A stretch of DNA of 64,000 nucleotides from Nitrospiraceae bacterium. GTDB lineage: Bacteria; Nitrospirota; Nitrospiria; Nitrospirales; Nitrospiraceae. The translations under genes and the position numbers were made by a program. The stretch spans positions 43,674-107,673 of the forward strand of contig CAKKRE010000021.1 of NCBI GenBank assembly GCA_919902505.1, given 5' to 3'. Under the pieces are notes generated by a model, which was given only the letters and a program-made list of their open reading frames with translations, did no database searches and was not told the DNA's origin. Below are positions 17,542-26,226 of this stretch, in pieces (the stretch's first letter is position 1; every line of letters starts with the position of its first letter).

Positions 17542-18681
17542 CTATAAACTCCACCAGTTCAGAAGAATGCTGCAAATCGCATCGAAGATAATGACGAGAA
17601 AAATACTTTGCACCACACTGATCGTCGTATGCCGCCCCACATCATCCACCCCGCCGCGAATCTGGAACCCCTGATAACAGCCGACCAGCGCGATGATGAC
17701 GGCGAAGAAGGGCGCCTTGCCGAGACCGATGAGCATATGCCGTAGCGCCACGGCCTCCTCGAAGCGCGAGAGAAAGGCGCTGAAACTCACGTTGAGCTGA
17801 TTCGACGCGATCAACATGCCGCCGAAAACACCCAGCACATCGGCATAGGCGGTCAGCAGCGGCAGCGCCACGACCAACGCCAGGACCCGCGGCAACACCA
17901 ACAGCTCGATCGGCGACAGGCCGAAGGTTTGCAACGCATCCAGCTCCTCGGTCACCTTCATCGTGCCGATCTGCGCCGCATAGGCCGACCCGGACCGCCC
18001 GGCGATCAGAATCGCGGCAATCAGCGGGGCGATTTCCCGCAACAGCGAGATGCCCACCAGATCCACGATAAAAATATTCGTCCCGAACTTCCGGAGCTGC
18101 TCGGCACCCTGGTACGCAATCACCACGCCGATGAGAAACGTCAGCAGCCCGGTGATCGGCAACGCATTGACCCCGTCCAGCCGGAGGCTATTCAGGCAAC
18201 TGCGCCAACGCATGCGACGGGGCGCCGCCACCAAACGAACCAGCGCCGTCGCACTCTCCCCGAGAAACTCCAGCCCTCGAATCATCCGGACAAGATGATT
18301 GCCGATCGCTGTCTTGAGCCGCTCACTCCCGTTCGACCGCGGGGCGACCTCAGCGACCATCGCGGCCCAATTGGACGACACCAGGCTCATCAGCTGCGCA
18401 TAGTCCGACCGAAGGCCTTCAATCGAGACCTCGCAGCCCTGGCGTCTGGCTTCCATCAAGGCGCGATACAACACGACCGCACCGCCGGTGTCGAACGCCT
18501 CGATCCCGCTCGCCTCGAAGACCAACACACTTCGAGCAGGCCAGACCATTCCTCTGAGCGCACGTTCGACCGGTGCCACATCGGGCATGGTCCAGGCTCC
18601 CCAACAACGGAGGGTCCGGCCCTCCAGCCACGTCACACCGGCCGGCTGCTGCTGGTTAGCCATTGGTTGACCGCGCTTCAT
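17542..18681 (-). CDS. mlaE: MlaE permease with fused N-terminal STAS-like domain
   Basis: 379 residues. About the first 110 form a STAS-like domain (RSVLVFEASGIEAFDTGGAV), the fold of MlaB, which is a separate protein in Escherichia coli. The rest is a full MlaE permease with about five to six helices and the conserved REIAPLIAAILIAGRSGSA and EELDAL stretches. The fusion explains why no mlaB gene is present. Start is uncertain between 18681 and 18663, neither having a strong ribosome site. Element C begins 25 bp upstream. Confidence 0.88.
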   Translation of the reverse strand: MKRGQPMANQQQPAGVTWLEGRTLRCWGAWTMPDVAPVERALRGMVWPARSVLVFEASGIEAFDTGGAVVLYRALMEARRQGCEVSIEGLRSDYAQLMSLVSSNWAAMVAEVAPRSNGSERLKTAIGNHLVRMIRGLEFLGESATALVRLVAAPRRMRWRSCLNSLRLDGVNALPITGLLTFLIGVVIAYQGAEQLRKFGTNIFIVDLVGISLLREIAPLIAAILIAGRSGSAYAAQIGTMKVTEELDALQTFGLSPIELLVLPRVLALVVALPLLTAYADVLGVFGGMLIASNQLNVSFSAFLSRFEEAVALRHMLIGLGKAPFFAVIIALVGCYQGFQIRGGVDDVGRHTTISVVQSIFLVIIFDAICSILLNWWSL

Positions 18682-18705
18682 CTACCGCATCGACTCGTGC
18701 CTTAG

Positions 18706-18861
18706 CAGGATGCGGAAAAAGTCCGCCAGCGGCGTTCTCGACACCCGTGAAGCGTGAATCGTGAAACGTATCTCGCGAGCATGTCGCAACCGATTCTGCA
18801 ACGAGAGACGAACGACGTTTCACGAACGACGGACGAGGGGATGGCCTTTTTGCGCGTCCTG
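18706..18861. mobile_element. element C, copy 1, with R3 repeat inside
   Basis: The left end CAGGATGCGGAAAAAGTCC and the right end (ggcctttttgcgcgtcctg) are inverted repeats. The first 37 bases closely match the right end of the element at 56027. An R3 palindrome (18744-18838) fills the interior, so this looks like one repeat nested in, or carried by, another. No reading frame is convincing here. Confidence 0.65.
18744..18838. repeat. R3 palindromic repeat (CGTGAAACG type)
   Basis: The left arm CGTGAAGCGTGAATCGTGAA and the right arm with GTTTCACGAACGACGG are inverted. The unit CGTGAA(N)CG recurs at 22.8, 25.2 and 35.3 kb. Confidence 0.6.
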
Positions 18862-18939
18862 CGGGTTATTGTCATACCGCCACGGCGCATGAGTTGATCG
18901 TAGCCTATTGCGCAACAATCGAGTTTTTCTGCAGTCTTG

Positions 18940-20094
18940 TTACACCTGATTCTGTTCGCGCAATGTCGCAATGAGTTCTTTCTTACTGACCAGCAGCGCA
19001 CCCAACCCGAACAGCACCGTCAGCAACGTCACCAGCCCTCCGACCACCGGAATAAGCGACAGCACCGAATACAGGACCAGCCCCGCCACGAAGGGCCAGG
19101 CCAGCGACGACGACTCCTCCTGCCGGCGAATCAGGATTTGTCCCACATAGGTGATGGCATACACTCTCGCCAGATAGACCGTCGCCCCATACAAGGCGAG
19201 CAGCAAGACGCCGATCGGAAGCGCGAACAATGTGACCACGAAACTCAACGCCACGACGGGCGTGGCGACCAGAGCCACCGTGCCCCAGCCGAGAGCCGCT
19301 GTCGGACGTTCACCGATCGTCGCGGTGACCCGCCCGGCAAACACCGGGTAGACCCGTAAGAGCACCAATCCCAGGATCAACGTCGAGACGAATCCGATGA
19401 ATGCAACCATGAGCCGGATGCCGATGAGCCCCTGGCGCGCCCGTTCAATGCTCCAACCTTCTGGCAACGGCCGCTGTGTAATCGCGCCCCGAACGGTCGC
19501 CTCTTCGTCGATTGAGGGGGCCGCTTCACCCCAGTACCTCAGCCTGCCCCCGACCGTGGCCTTCGAGGTGAGACGCACCGACCCTGCCGCCACGATCAAA
19601 TCTCGCTCAATCTGGTTTGACAGCGTCGCATTCCAGGCACCGACCCTCGCATCCCGACCGACAGTCCCGGCAAGTTGCACATGGCCGCCGCCGGCGATGA
19701 GGTTGTCCCGCACCTTGGCCGTTCCGGTCATATGCACATCCGCGCCACCGAGGGTGGCATTCCTCCCGATGGTTCCACTCACCGTCACCTGCGCACCGGC
19801 AATTCTGGCATCCTGAGCCACGGTGCCGGACAGAATCACTTTGGCTCCCGCCACGATCACATCGCCGTTGACCACTCCATCGATCAGCACCTCACCACCG
19901 GCGGCATAGAGATCGCCGTTGACGATGCCGGAAATTTCCACATGCGGGCCGAAGGCGAAATAGTCCCCCTGTACAATCTGCCCCGCACGTAACACAGCCC
20001 GCTCCTTCCACGGCGCGCGAGCCAACGGTTCATCGGCCTGGACAGTGGCAGGCAGCATGCACAGGATCAACAACAGCACCATACGTGTCGTCAT
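18940..20094 (-). CDS. exported beta-helix (bactofilin-like) protein with C-terminal membrane domain
   Basis: 384 residues from the ATG at 20094, which has AGGAGG eight bases upstream; the signal peptide ends near VQADE. Residues ~35-200 are short repeats such as GDLYAAGGEVLIDGVVNGDVIVAGAKV, the regular pattern of polymer-forming right-handed beta-helix proteins. Residues ~215-375 hold about four transmembrane helices rich in Val and Leu. A beta-helix facing the periplasm on a membrane anchor suggests an envelope scaffold; no enzyme motif is seen. Confidence 0.75.
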   Translation of the reverse strand: MTTRMVLLLILCMLPATVQADEPLARAPWKERAVLRAGQIVQGDYFAFGPHVEISGIVNGDLYAAGGEVLIDGVVNGDVIVAGAKVILSGTVAQDARIAGAQVTVSGTIGRNATLGGADVHMTGTAKVRDNLIAGGGHVQLAGTVGRDARVGAWNATLSNQIERDLIVAAGSVRLTSKATVGGRLRYWGEAAPSIDEEATVRGAITQRPLPEGWSIERARQGLIGIRLMVAFIGFVSTLILGLVLLRVYPVFAGRVTATIGERPTAALGWGTVALVATPVVALSFVVTLFALPIGVLLLALYGATVYLARVYAITYVGQILIRRQEESSSLAWPFVAGLVLYSVLSLIPVVGGLVTLLTVLFGLGALLVSKKELIATLREQNQV

Positions 20095-20145
20095 GTGAAT
20101 GGCCTCCTGAATGGTCACAGGTTGAACCCGACCCGGGACCCGCGT

Positions 20146-20571
20146 TCATCGTGGCAGGACGCCGGCGCCGAATCGATAGACCAGATCTCCGCCGAAATAA
20201 CTCGCAATCAACAACAACAGCCCGCCACTCAGGCCGATGACCAGCACCAGCGCCGGCTGTTCGCGCACCCAGCCCAAAAAGGAGGCCAGACGCAGCCCGA
20301 ACAGGCCGAGAAATACCCAGAACACGGAGCCGCCCAACTCCTCATGCATTTCGAGGGCCTGTTTCGGGATCCCGCTACGCTCCACCGCTTCTTCAGCAAA
20401 GTGCCCGGTGATCACCGCCACTCCGGCCGCCAGGATGCCGAGCACCAGCAGAGACAAACTGGTCTCCCGGAACTGTTCAGTCCGCCATCGAAACGCCAAC
20501 GCATCGAACAGGGTGCTCGCCAACAACAATGCGATAGGAAAATGGACGACCATGGGATGAATCGGGTGCAT
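20146..20571 (-). CDS. DUF2231-like membrane protein
   Basis: 141 residues from the ATG at 20571, preceded by AAGGAGAG. It begins MHPIHPMVVHFPIALLLAS; the N-terminal HPxxVHFPIAL motif and four helices are typical of the DUF2231 family. The conserved His residues could bind haem or metal. Function is unknown. It is 51 bp upstream of the beta-helix gene. Confidence 0.75.
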   Translation of the reverse strand: MHPIHPMVVHFPIALLLASTLFDALAFRWRTEQFRETSLSLLVLGILAAGVAVITGHFAEEAVERSGIPKQALEMHEELGGSVFWVFLGLFGLRLASFLGWVREQPALVLVIGLSGGLLLLIASYFGGDLVYRFGAGVLPR

Positions 20572-20888
20572 GCCCTCTCCTTCATCGATCAAGGTAACTC
20601 GGCGCGGCCTCATCTGGAGTCGCCAGGACAGACAGGACCGTCCAGAAATCGGCGCCTTTCAACCCAGAAGTGCAAGGATGGAGCCCTACTCCTTCCCGAC
20701 GCAGAGGCCGCTGAAAGCTTACAGCAAGACCGGAGAAGGAGATGCGGGAGCCTAAGAGGGTGAGGAACAATCGGGGAGGACTGCTACAGAGAGAGCCCTT
20801 GGCCCTGGGGCAGAATGCAACAGACTCGATGGATCAGAATAGGACACCGGCACGGCCTTCGCATGAAACGGCTCGCCGCTTGCCCGGC
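20572..20888. other. intergenic gap, no feature recognised
   Basis: About 317 bp between the glycosyltransferase stop and the DUF2231 start. Short frames exist on both strands but none has a ribosome site plus a recognisable product. No strong hairpin or repeat family was seen. Confidence 0.5.
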
Positions 20889-22580
20889 TCACGGCACCCG
20901 AGCGGACGTCTGCTCCTGAACAGAAAGCAGGAACAGATGTTTGCGACCAGGCTGCCGGAACTCCTGAAGCTTCCCCACGACCAACCCCGTGTGCGCTTGC
21001 AGCGCAGCGGCAGGTTGCTCTTCCGTAACGACTCGGATAGCGCCATGTTTGCGCACCGCTTCAAGCACCGCATCCTGACTCGGCAGATCCGGCACCACAT
21101 TGTCCCGCTTCAGATAATACAGGGCATCTTCATTCTTCGGCCACCCGGGGATATACATGAACAGGGCGGGCTGAGTGCCCAGGGCCATGGTTTTGATTTC
21201 CTCGACGGCCTTCCGGGGCGACGCGGCCTGATCGATCGCGGGAAACACGTAGTTCACCACCAGCACCACGTAGGCGACCGCAAGAGCCCCGACCATGCTG
21301 AGTGCGAGGCGTACGCGTGATCGAAGCACGGCATAGAGGAGCAAGCCGGCCAGTGAAACGATCGTCACGATGAACATCGGAGACACCACGGCAGTGGACA
21401 CCAGCCACCGGCGGCGAAGCGGTGCTGCGCCAAAGAACATCCCGGCGGCGAACGTCACGGCCAACACACCAAGCAACACGCGGAGCAGGGGCGCCATCGC
21501 AGCAGAGTCCTCGGCCGACGAGAACAGCCGGTGATAGTAGTATCCGATCATCAAGCCGATACCGGGCACGACCGTCGTGAGATAGGGCTCACGTTTGAGG
21601 GTGGCCAGGCTGAAGGCGGTGAAGAGGCCCAGCACCCAGACGAGCAGCAGCAGCTCCGTGGGATGAGCACGGAACGGTCGTTGGGCCCAGAGCAAGAGCA
21701 GCGCCGACGGAAGCACCGCGCACCAGGGGAAAAAGTCGGCCCACATCATCCCCAGATACCAATACAGGGGATGCCCGTCGGTAGTCGGGCCGGTTTTGCC
21801 GATGAATCCGGTATTCCACGTCGACTCGATGGCTTTGCCGATTCGAAAATGGTGCTGATACCCGGGCCCCAGCATCTGCGCGTATGCTCCCATCATCGCG
21901 ACAGCCAGCGCGAACCCGGCCCAGAAGTATCCATTTTTCAGCATCCGCGTATCGCGCTGAATGGCGGCATACAGGGCCATCACGAGCAACGGCAGAAAAA
22001 ACCCGTGCATCTCTTTCAACATCGCACCGAGGGCCATGCTGACGAAGGCGAGCAGATACCAGCGTGAGCTTCGCCCCAGCAGTTGCACCTGAATCCAAGC
22101 GAACAGGGCGAGGGTGACCAGGAAGGTAAGCGTCGAATCGAACAGCACGCGACGCCCGTACCAGAGGAAGACGTGGCTGGTGGCGACGACCAGCGCCGCC
22201 CAGAATCCCGCCGTCGGCGACACCAGCCTCACTCCAAGGACATACGTCAGGACGATGGTGCCCACTGCGGCCAGCGAGCCGGGCAGGCGCAAGGCAATTT
22301 CGTGATCGCCCCATATCGATGTCGAGAGATTGAGCAGCCAAAAAAACAGCGGCGGTTTATTGAAATAGGGAACGTCGTGGTAGGTCAGGTCGAAAAATTC
22401 ACGCCGGCGCCCCATTTCTCCCGCAATGCCGGCATACAGTCCTTCGCTCCCCTCCAATAACGACAGATGGAGATTGGCAAAATAGGCCCAACCGCCGACC
22501 AACGCCAGTAACACCATTTCAAGATACTGGCGACTTGCAAGACTCCGCGTCTGCCATTGATGCGATCCTTTCTGGCTCAT
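20889..22580 (-). CDS. ArnT/PMT-like membrane glycosyltransferase (GT83 type)
   Basis: About 563 residues with 11-12 hydrophobic helices. The first periplasmic loop has EGSEGLYAGIAGEMGRR and HDVPYFNKPPLFFWL, the acidic and KPP motifs shared by ArnT and related lipid-dependent glycosyltransferases. These transfer a sugar from a polyprenyl carrier to lipid A or protein. The soluble C-terminal domain of ~100 residues is also typical. I take the ATG at 22580 after GGGAAGGG; 22598 is an alternative. Confidence 0.8.
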   Translation of the reverse strand: MSQKGSHQWQTRSLASRQYLEMVLLALVGGWAYFANLHLSLLEGSEGLYAGIAGEMGRRREFFDLTYHDVPYFNKPPLFFWLLNLSTSIWGDHEIALRLPGSLAAVGTIVLTYVLGVRLVSPTAGFWAALVVATSHVFLWYGRRVLFDSTLTFLVTLALFAWIQVQLLGRSSRWYLLAFVSMALGAMLKEMHGFFLPLLVMALYAAIQRDTRMLKNGYFWAGFALAVAMMGAYAQMLGPGYQHHFRIGKAIESTWNTGFIGKTGPTTDGHPLYWYLGMMWADFFPWCAVLPSALLLLWAQRPFRAHPTELLLLVWVLGLFTAFSLATLKREPYLTTVVPGIGLMIGYYYHRLFSSAEDSAAMAPLLRVLLGVLAVTFAAGMFFGAAPLRRRWLVSTAVVSPMFIVTIVSLAGLLLYAVLRSRVRLALSMVGALAVAYVVLVVNYVFPAIDQAASPRKAVEEIKTMALGTQPALFMYIPGWPKNEDALYYLKRDNVVPDLPSQDAVLEAVRKHGAIRVVTEEQPAAALQAHTGLVVGKLQEFRQPGRKHLFLLSVQEQTSARVP

Positions 22581-22819
22581 CACCCTTCCCGTCGACATGT
22601 CCCCACGACCTCCCCTGGTCCTGAATGTCTCGTCTCGGTTGACCGTCCTACCCCATGGCTCACGCAGTATAAGTTTTCAGCGATCTCATTAGAAGCCCTT
22701 AGCCGACAGAGTCGTTCGTGCCGCGTCGCTCGTCCGCAGAAAATGAGCCTCTGGCAGAGAGCTCATGGCGTATGGCCAGCAATCGAGCGTGGGCGTCTTG
22801 GCTGTCAGCTCTACGCCAT

Positions 22820-22859
22820 CTTTACGGTTCACATTTTACGTTTCACGTTTCACGCCTAA
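22820..22859. repeat. R3 repeat at the 3' end of the RND gene
   Basis: On the minus strand the RND gene ends CGTTAG and runs straight into GCGTGAAACGTGAAACG. The same CGTTAG(N)CGTGAAA sequence occurs inside that gene at 25177-25239. A weaker R1-like fragment (ctcatggcgtatggcc) lies just beyond at about 22764. Confidence 0.6.
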
Positions 22860-25800
22860 CGACCTCCACCGATCCACAGGTAGTAGAGCACGGGAATGAC
22901 GACCAGCGTCAGAACCGTCGAGGCGCCGACGCCGAACAGCAGCGAGACGGCCAGTCCTTGGAAAATCGGGTCGAGAATAATCACGAAGGCTCCGACCATC
23001 AAGGCCGCGGCCGTCAACAGAATGGGACGGGTCCTGATCGCGCCCGCGCGAATGACGGCCTCCAACAGCGACACCCCCTCCGCCTCCTGATGTTGGATGA
23101 AATCGACCAGCAGAATCGAATTGCGCACGATGATACCGGCGAGGGCGATAAACCCGATCATCGACGTGGCCGTGAAATAGGACCCGGTGAGCCAGTGGCC
23201 GGGAAGAATGCCGATGAGCGTGAGCGGAATGGGCGCCATGATCACCACCGGCGTGAGAAACGATTGGAACTGCGCCACGATCAGCACATAGATCAACAGC
23301 AGCGCCACCGCAAAGGCGATGCCCATATCTCGAAATGTTTCATAGGTGATGTGCCATTCGCCGTCCCACTTCATCGCAAACCGCTGTTCCGACCAGGGCT
23401 GCACGGCATACTGCTGCGTCAACGCATACCCTTCCGGCAACACCAGCTGCTCCAGTTTCTTCCCGATGCCCATCACACCATAGACCGGGCTCTCGCCCTT
23501 GTCAGGGCCTACTCCCCCGACATCCGCAATCACGTAGACGACCGGCTTTTGATTCTTGTGGTAGATCGCTTTATCCCGCACAGTCTGTTCCACTCGAATC
23601 AGCTCGGACAGCGGCACCATATGGCCGGCGGTCGTGCGCAACGAAATCTCGCCGAGATGCTCCAGGCCGGTCCGTTCGACGATCGGCAGGCGCAGCCGCA
23701 CCTGCACCGGCCGATTCTCTTTGGGAATGTGCACCAGTCCCACATCGGCGCCTTCCAACGCCAGTCGTAACGTCCGGACGATTTCCTCCGACGGAATCCC
23801 GGCCAGCGCCGCCTTCGCGCGATCCACGGTGAACACATACTTCACCTGGTCGGCTTCGAGGTAGTCATCGACATCGACGACGCCGGCCGTCGTCTCGAAC
23901 AATCCGCGAACCTCTCGCGCAATCGCCCTCTGCCGCTCGTAGTCGGGCCCATAGATCTCCGCCACCAGCACAGATTGCACAGGCGGGCCGGGTGGCACCT
24001 CCAGCACTTTCACGTTCGCTCCGAAGGGCTGCCCGATGTCCTGCACCGCGGAACGAATCCGTTGCGCGATGTCATGGCTTTGCGTCTTCCGTCGCTCCTT
24101 GGCGACCAGATTGATTTGAATGTCGGCCTCGTACGGCTGGTCGCGCAGATAGTAGTGCCGAACCAGTCCGTTGAAATTGAACGGCGAGGCCGTGCCGACA
24201 TAGGCCTGGTAATCGCGGGTCTCCGGAATCGTGCGCACGTACTGCGTCAAGGCCTTCGTCACCCGGGCCGTTTCCTCCAGCGTCGTGCCTTCCGGCATAT
24301 CGATCACCAGCTGCAATTCGCTCTTGTTGTCGAACGGCAGCATCTTCACCACCACCGCCCGGGTATAGAAGAGCGCAACCGACCCGACCAGCAACAGCGC
24401 AATAACCGCCAACACAAGATAGGCCATGACCGGATGCGACAAGACCGGGGCCAGGAGCCGCTGGTACAGGCGATAACTGCGACTGCCCTCGAACGATTCG
24501 TGATCGACCCCGGCCATGTGCACACCGGGCCGGTAACAGGTCTGGCAGAACCAGGGAATGACGATGAACGCGACCAGCAGGGACACGAACATGGCAATCG
24601 ACGCATTCACCGGGATGGGCCGCATGTAGGGCCCCATCAAGCCCGAGACAAACGCCATGGGCAGGAGCGCGGCAATCACCGTCAGGGTGGCCAGAATCGT
24701 CGGGTTGCCGACCTCGTCGACGGCAAACAGCGAGGCTTCGCGGTGCGGGCGAATCCGCAACGTGAGATGCCGGTAGGTGTTCTCCACCACCACGATGGCA
24801 TCATCCACAAGAATACCGATGGAAAAGATCAACGCAAACAGCGTCACGCGGTTGATGCTGTAGCCGATGAGCATGGAAATGAACAGGGTCAGGGCGAGCG
24901 TGAGTGGAATCGCGATTGAGACCACCAGTGCGGGGCGCAGCCCCAGTGTCAGTCCAAGAAACACCACGACGGCGACCACTGCGATCAGGAGATGCCAGAG
25001 CAGCTCGTTGGCTTTTTCATCGGCGGTTTCTCCGTAGTCGCGCGTCACCGTCACGCGCACATCATCGGGAATCAGGGTCCCTTTAAGTTCCTCGACTTTT
25101 CGAATGACGCCCTGCGCAATCGTCACGGCGTTGGTTCCGGCCTGCTTGGCAATGGCCACGGTCACAGCCTGATTTTCGTGAGATGTGAAAGGTACAAGGT
25201 GAGAAGCGGGAGTATTCGTTTCACCTTTCACGTCTAACGTGTCATGCGCACCGCCGGGTCCCTCGCCATGCCACACATAACTGGTCGCTTCGGTCGGACC
25301 ATCGGTCACCTCGGCCACCTGGCGAAGGTACACCGGCCGTTGTTCGTTGACGCCGACGACCACCCCTTCCAGATCCTCTTTCGAGCGGATGAACCGGCCG
25401 GTCTCCACGAGAAAACTCTCATTCCGGCTTTCGAACCGGCCGGTCGGCAACGCGAGGTTTTCGCCCTGAATGACGCCGGCGACCCGCAACGGCGTCAGGC
25501 CATAGGCCTTCAATCGTGAGGGATCGATCTGCACGCGCAACTCGCGGCCGCGACCGCCCACCACAAAACCAGCTGCAGTGCCGGGGACCTTCTTCGCATC
25601 TTCCAGGACCTGATCGCCCAGTTGCCGCAGCTGGAAATCCGTATACCGTTCGCTGGACAGGGTCAGGGTGACGATCGGCACATCGTTCACATCCCTCGGT
25701 TTGACTTGGAACGGCTGAGCGCCCGGCGGCAGCAGATCCTGGTTCGACATCAATTTATCGTAGAGATCCACCAGACTCTGTTCCATCGGCTCGCCGACAT

Positions 25801-26128
25801 AAAAGCGCACGATGATCAACGCCCCGCCGGGACGGGAGATAGAGTACACGTATTCAACGGTCTTGATTTCGGACAGCTTGCGCTCAATGGGCTTAGTGAG
25901 CTGCTCTTCGACTACCTTCGCGGAGGCCCCGGGAAACGACAGCCAGACGTCGGCCATGGGCACCACGATCTGCGGCTCTTCTTCGCGCGGCGTCAGGACA
26001 ATGGCGAACAGTCCGAGCAGGAGGCTGGCAATGATGATCAACGGGGTGAGTTTGCTGCCGACAAACAGCGCGGCGAGCCGGCCGCTCAAGCCGAGGGGAG
26101 CCGGGGAGTGGGGGGGAGCTGATAGCAT
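22856..26128 (-). CDS. RND efflux transporter with in-frame repeat-derived insertion
   Basis: 1090 residues, slightly long for an RND pump. Two halves each show a periplasmic porter and transmembrane helices; the conserved stretch GILVDDAIVVVEN carries the paired Asp of the proton relay. It groups with AcrB/CzcA-type pumps; the substrate is not readable. Two oddities are visible. The start ATG lies inside an R1 repeat, so MLSAPPHSPAP may be recent sequence and a downstream TTG could be the older start. Residues near 300-320 (DVKGETNTPASHLVPFTSHE) are encoded by an R3 palindrome. The stop TAG also abuts an R3 repeat. The adaptor gene is 98 bp upstream. Confidence 0.9.
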   Translation of the reverse strand: MLSAPPHSPAPLGLSGRLAALFVGSKLTPLIIIASLLLGLFAIVLTPREEEPQIVVPMADVWLSFPGASAKVVEEQLTKPIERKLSEIKTVEYVYSISRPGGALIIVRFYVGEPMEQSLVDLYDKLMSNQDLLPPGAQPFQVKPRDVNDVPIVTLTLSSERYTDFQLRQLGDQVLEDAKKVPGTAAGFVVGGRGRELRVQIDPSRLKAYGLTPLRVAGVIQGENLALPTGRFESRNESFLVETGRFIRSKEDLEGVVVGVNEQRPVYLRQVAEVTDGPTEATSYVWHGEGPGGAHDTLDVKGETNTPASHLVPFTSHENQAVTVAIAKQAGTNAVTIAQGVIRKVEELKGTLIPDDVRVTVTRDYGETADEKANELLWHLLIAVVAVVVFLGLTLGLRPALVVSIAIPLTLALTLFISMLIGYSINRVTLFALIFSIGILVDDAIVVVENTYRHLTLRIRPHREASLFAVDEVGNPTILATLTVIAALLPMAFVSGLMGPYMRPIPVNASIAMFVSLLVAFIVIPWFCQTCYRPGVHMAGVDHESFEGSRSYRLYQRLLAPVLSHPVMAYLVLAVIALLLVGSVALFYTRAVVVKMLPFDNKSELQLVIDMPEGTTLEETARVTKALTQYVRTIPETRDYQAYVGTASPFNFNGLVRHYYLRDQPYEADIQINLVAKERRKTQSHDIAQRIRSAVQDIGQPFGANVKVLEVPPGPPVQSVLVAEIYGPDYERQRAIAREVRGLFETTAGVVDVDDYLEADQVKYVFTVDRAKAALAGIPSEEIVRTLRLALEGADVGLVHIPKENRPVQVRLRLPIVERTGLEHLGEISLRTTAGHMVPLSELIRVEQTVRDKAIYHKNQKPVVYVIADVGGVGPDKGESPVYGVMGIGKKLEQLVLPEGYALTQQYAVQPWSEQRFAMKWDGEWHITYETFRDMGIAFAVALLLIYVLIVAQFQSFLTPVVIMAPIPLTLIGILPGHWLTGSYFTATSMIGFIALAGIIVRNSILLVDFIQHQEAEGVSLLEAVIRAGAIRTRPILLTAAALMVGAFVIILDPIFQGLAVSLLFGVGASTVLTLVVIPVLYYLWIGGGR
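25177..25239. repeat. R3 palindromic repeat inside the RND gene, in frame
   Basis: On the minus strand the sequence CGTTAGACGTGAAAGGTGAA, a short spacer, then CACCTTGTACCTTTCACATC forms an imperfect palindrome. It matches the R3 copy at the 3' end of the same gene over CGTTAG(N)CGTGAAA(N)GTGAAACG. It is translated through without a stop. Confidence 0.65.
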
Positions 26129-26215
26129 ATGGCTTATAGCGTATGGATGGGATTCGAGGTCATGTGATAGGTCGTCCTGTTTTCACTCTTGCCATACGCC
26201 ATAGGCTATTTGCTC
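26118..26215. repeat. R1 palindromic repeat between pump and adaptor genes
   Basis: Left arm agctgatagcatatggctta and right arm gccatacgccataggctat are inverted copies. The right arm in complement, GCGTATGGCAAGAGTGAAAA, matches the R1 copies at 47.25 and 53.06 kb. The RND start codon lies in the left arm. Confidence 0.7.
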
Positions 26216-26226
26216 TTTTCCGGGAG

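Noticed and set aside
18702-19001. 99-residue minus-strand ORF
   Set aside because: It reads through element C and an R3 repeat and has no plausible start or product.
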